Shown here one piece after another: positions 14,777 through 17,055 of a stretch of DNA of 17,055 nucleotides (position 1 is its first letter; the number at the start of each line of letters is the position of its first letter). The translations under genes were made by a program, and so were the position numbers. A model generated the notes under the pieces. That model saw nothing but the letters and a program-made list of their open reading frames with translations. It was not told the DNA's origin and made no database searches. The stretch comes from JBBSUX01 sp038234045 (GTDB lineage Bacteria > Pseudomonadota > Gammaproteobacteria > Burkholderiales > Burkholderiaceae_C): contig JBBSUX010000042.1 in the NCBI GenBank assembly GCA_038234045.1, positions 1-17,055 of the forward strand, read 5' to 3'.

Positions 14777-15004
14777 TCAGTTTGTCGAGGGCGGCCCTCC
14801 GGATGCGCTGCCACTTCCGGCTGGCCCCATGCCGCTCACGCCAGTCTCGGGGTCGCCCCTGGGCGCGTCCGGATCAGACTCCTGCGAAGCGTCGTCGCCC
14901 TCCCCCACTTTGCGGTAGGCCTTGGCTTTGAGCTTGTCTTCCTTCTTGCGCTTTTTGGCCAATTCTTTCTGTCGCTTCTCGTAGCCGTAATTCGGTGTTG
15001 CCAC
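14777..15004 (-). CDS. Small Lys-rich conserved-type hypothetical protein
   Basis: This 75-residue protein of unknown function resembles small proteins I remember from Burkholderiales that start M(A)-x-PNYGYEKRQKELAKKRKKEEK. Residues 1-33 are strongly basic and likely helical. Residues 34-55 are acidic (GEGDDASQESDPDA), and the rest is a Gly/Ser/Pro-rich disordered tail. It has no membrane segment and no Cys. It starts at GTG 15004 with GGAT 6 bases upstream. It lies 81 bases downstream of metC in the same direction and may be co-transcribed. The charge pattern would suit an RNA- or ribosome-associated helper, but that is only inference. Confidence 0.7.
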   Translation of the reverse strand: MATPNYGYEKRQKELAKKRKKEDKLKAKAYRKVGEGDDASQESDPDAPRGDPETGVSGMGPAGSGSASGGPPSTN

Positions 15005-15085
15005 TCAGTGATCCATTTCTGTGCGGACGTTGCCGCAGGGTGCGTTAACAGGGTAAAAAGACAGAGCGCCACAGTGTTGCAGCCA

Positions 15086-16297
15086 TCAGTCGGAAGCAGC
15101 CAGTGTAGCCAGCGCCTGCATCAGGTCAACGCGAAGGTCATCAACCGCTTCGAGGCCGATCGCCAGCCGCACCAGCTGGCCCTTGTACGGCCATGGCGAT
15201 ATGGCATCGTCACGCATCGATTGAATGTCGTACGGCACCACGAGACTGATGGGGCCGCCCCATGAATAACCGATACGAAAAAGGCGCAGCGCATCGCAGA
15301 AGCCGTGCACCTGGGCCTCGGTGAAGCCCTCATCAAACACCACCGAGAAGATACCTGCAGCCAAGTCGCGCTCTCCGCACAAGGCGCGCCAGTGTGCGTG
15401 CCCAGGTGCTTGATCCAGTGCAGGATGCAGCACAGCGGCAACTTCGCCACAGGTAGCAAGCCATTCGGCAAGCGATCGGGCCGACCGGTCCTGCGCTGCA
15501 TAGCGCAAAGCCATGGAGGGCAAGGACCGCAATACGGCTTCCACATCATTCGCGCCTACACCGATACCAAGCCGCATGTGCGCCATCTTCAGCCGCATGT
15601 GCAGCGCTTCGTCACGCGTGACCACGCTGCCCATCAACACATCACCACCTCCGCTGGGGTATTTGGTGAGTGCGTGAATGGTCAGATCGACGGAACCACC
15701 TTTTTGGTCCAGAGCGAAAGGATCGAATGCCAGGCCCGCACCCCATGTGTTGTCGAGCGCACTCGTGACCTGGCTGGCCCGGCAGATTGCAGCAAGTGCG
15801 GCCAGGTCCGGAAACTCCATCGTCACGGAACCAGCAGCCTCGAGCCACACCAGCTTGGTCTTTGGACCTATTGCCTCCTCGAGAGCCTCCGGACGCATCG
15901 GGTCGTAGAAGCGGTGCGTGATGCCGTAGCTTGAGAGTTCGGCTTGCGCCAGAGAAACACCGGGACCATAAGCATTGGTCGGAATCAAGACCTCGTCATC
16001 CGCGCGCAAGAGCGCGAGATTGACCAATGCGATGGCACACAATCCGCTCGGTACCAGCACGCACTGAAGACCGCCTTCCAGTTCGGCAAGTCGCTCTTCC
16101 AGCGTAAAGGTAGTGGGCGTGCCGTGGAGACCATAGGTGTAGCCGGTCTTGTGCTTCCAGTCGCGCGACTTCATGGCCGCAACATTTGGAAAAAACACAG
16201 TGGAAGCCTTGTTCACCGCAATCGCTGGTGCCTCAAACCCCTCGGGTGGGCGATACGGGTGATGAATCAGCCGGGTTGAAATGTCGTCATGCGTCAT
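15086..16297 (-). CDS. metC: Cystathionine beta-lyase (MetC), PLP-dependent
   Basis: This 403-residue enzyme is of the Cys/Met-metabolism PLP family and cleaves cystathionine to homocysteine, pyruvate and ammonia in methionine synthesis. The opening THDDISTRLIHHPYR and the block TGYTYGLHGTPTTFTLEERL (substrate and phosphate contacts) are typical of MetC. The PLP phosphate and ring region includes SGLCAI and DNTWGAG, and the Schiff-base lysine is Lys212 in HALTKYPSGGGDVLMGS. The C-terminus SWGGPISLVVPYD...QLVRLAIGLEAVDDL is also characteristic. ATG 16297 is forced: an in-frame TAG directly precedes it. No clear ribosome site is visible. O-acylhomoserine sulfhydrylase is a less likely alternative. 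No other methionine gene is nearby. Confidence 0.9.
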   Translation of the reverse strand: MTHDDISTRLIHHPYRPPEGFEAPAIAVNKASTVFFPNVAAMKSRDWKHKTGYTYGLHGTPTTFTLEERLAELEGGLQCVLVPSGLCAIALVNLALLRADDEVLIPTNAYGPGVSLAQAELSSYGITHRFYDPMRPEALEEAIGPKTKLVWLEAAGSVTMEFPDLAALAAICRASQVTSALDNTWGAGLAFDPFALDQKGGSVDLTIHALTKYPSGGGDVLMGSVVTRDEALHMRLKMAHMRLGIGVGANDVEAVLRSLPSMALRYAAQDRSARSLAEWLATCGEVAAVLHPALDQAPGHAHWRALCGERDLAAGIFSVVFDEGFTEAQVHGFCDALRLFRIGYSWGGPISLVVPYDIQSMRDDAISPWPYKGQLVRLAIGLEAVDDLRVDLMQALATLAASD

Positions 16298-16414
16298 CTA
16301 CACATGGTAGCCGGGGCAAAGCTCGATTGGGCGCGCTCTGGTTCACACCGGGGAAGCACGTTTTCGCACGGCTCACGCTCTATGGGACCCTCGGCAAAAC
16401 TCCTGCAGAACAGC

Positions 16415-17055
16415 CTAGTTGAAAACCAGTTTTGCTAACGCGGGCTGCTGGAGCAATCTTGCCGTCCACATGTCGGATGAATCGAGGCCAGGATGAAAGC
16501 CATCGACGGAAAAGTTTCCTGCAGGCAGCAAGCCGTTCGGAATACTGGCGTCCTCGTCGTCGGCCACGAGTGGAAGCAAGCAGGCACCAGCTTGCGCACA
16601 GGCCAACTGCAGAATCGCGCTGGCGGAGTTTTCGCCAGCGACGGCTTCACCCTCAGCGGGCGGATTCGTGCAGACCGCATCGTTTTCGATTGCTGCGACG
16701 AGGTAGCAACGTTTTGCCATGACGGATGCTGCTGCCAATGCATCTACTGCTTTTGACCGTAGCGCATCCCCATCGGACACAGACAGAAAAGTGCTCACCC
16801 CGACAAACAAAATCAAAGCGTCGTAGCGGATGCGGGGCGGCCGCTCTACTGCACGCAGGACCGATTCGAAACCGCCGGCATTGTCATCACACCGGTTTTC
16901 GATGCGAAGGCGGCTATTGAGTCTGCCCAGCCGTTCCAGTACCCGGTCGCTTTTGCCACGACTATCCCCTCCAGCATGGTTCGAAAACGCATGGCCGAGC
17001 GCCAGGACCGAGGTAGCGCGCAGATTGCCAAGCAGCCGTGAGGCATGCGAAGTCC
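16415..17055 (-). CDS. SGNH-hydrolase-fold protein with degenerate active site (partial, N-terminus outside window)
   Basis: The minus frame is open from the right edge to a TAG at 16415-16417, 212 codons without an in-frame ATG near the edge, so the start lies beyond the window. Numbering from the first full codon, the SGNH blocks can be matched to the TesA-like protein in this same window. VLALGHAFS (16-24) stands where VVGDSLS should be, NAGG (58-61) supplies the block II Gly, LFVGVST (82-88) stands where LGGND should be, and DGFHPG (184-189) is an intact Asp/His block. Spacing agrees: block I to II is 38 residues versus 37, and I to III 65 versus 66. The catalytic Ser is Ala22 and the oxyanion Asn is Ser87. 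Probably a non-catalytic or altered member; function unknown. Confidence 0.65.
   Translation of the reverse strand, partial: TSHASRLLGNLRATSVLALGHAFSNHAGGDSRGKSDRVLERLGRLNSRLRIENRCDDNAGGFESVLRAVERPPRIRYDALILFVGVSTFLSVSDGDALRSKAVDALAAASVMAKRCYLVAAIENDAVCTNPPAEGEAVAGENSASAILQLACAQAGACLLPLVADDEDASIPNGLLPAGNFSVDGFHPGLDSSDMWTARLLQQPALAKLVFN

Noticed and set aside
16961..16969. A literal GDS tripeptide in the right-edge SGNH-like protein
   Set aside because: It lies nine residues after the block I position and gives wrong spacing to the Gly, Asn and His blocks, so it is probably not the nucleophile motif.

Overview
The window is a piece of a betaproteobacterial chromosome, most likely from the Burkholderiales and probably Comamonadaceae-like. 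This rests on protein styles (the YgiQ, RlmB, MetC and small KRQKELAKKRKKE-type proteins), on moderately high GC, and on an intergenic repeat that resembles one I remember from Comamonadaceae genomes. It is inference; no search was run.

Left part (1-2380): the possible tail of an unidentified gene, then two small envelope-type genes. One is a secreted, very basic Lys/Arg/Ala repeat protein with a textbook terminator behind it. The other is a DUF883/ElaB-like membrane-anchored protein. Two tRNA genes follow, tRNA-Arg(TCT) and tRNA-Pro(TGG), separated by about 0.8 kb that holds no recognisable gene and at most one or two small leftward ORFs.

Middle (2381-8041): a small flavodoxin-like protein converges on a full-length YgiQ radical SAM protein. 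A strong perfect hairpin separates ygiQ from two tandem, diverged CHRD-domain lipoproteins read leftward. Divergent from these is a two-gene split chromate transporter (short-chain ChrA N and C halves), coupled by a 4-nt ATGA overlap.

Right (8231-13093): a leftward paoABC-like operon encodes a three-subunit molybdenum aldehyde oxidoreductase: Tat-exported 2x[2Fe-2S] subunit, FAD plus [4Fe-4S] subunit, and molybdenum cofactor subunit. Both junctions are ATGA overlaps. Upstream of it lies rlmB (23S rRNA Gm2251 methyltransferase).

Far right (13281-17055): a LolD/YbbA-type ABC ATPase and a TesA-like SGNH esterase are head to head with practically no space between their starts, the same pairing as E. 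coli ybbA/tesA. Then come a small Lys-rich conserved-type protein, cystathionine beta-lyase (metC), and the C-terminal part of an SGNH-hydrolase-fold protein whose catalytic Ser and Asn positions look replaced.

Most of the window is ordinary housekeeping and accessory metabolism. I see no CRISPR array, phage, transposase, toxin-antitoxin pair or defence island. The points most worth a second look are the apparently inactive SGNH protein at the right edge, the pair of dispersed intergenic repeats, the head-to-head ybbA/tesA start overlap with an ATPase lacking an adjacent permease, and the unexplained tRNA-bounded gap.
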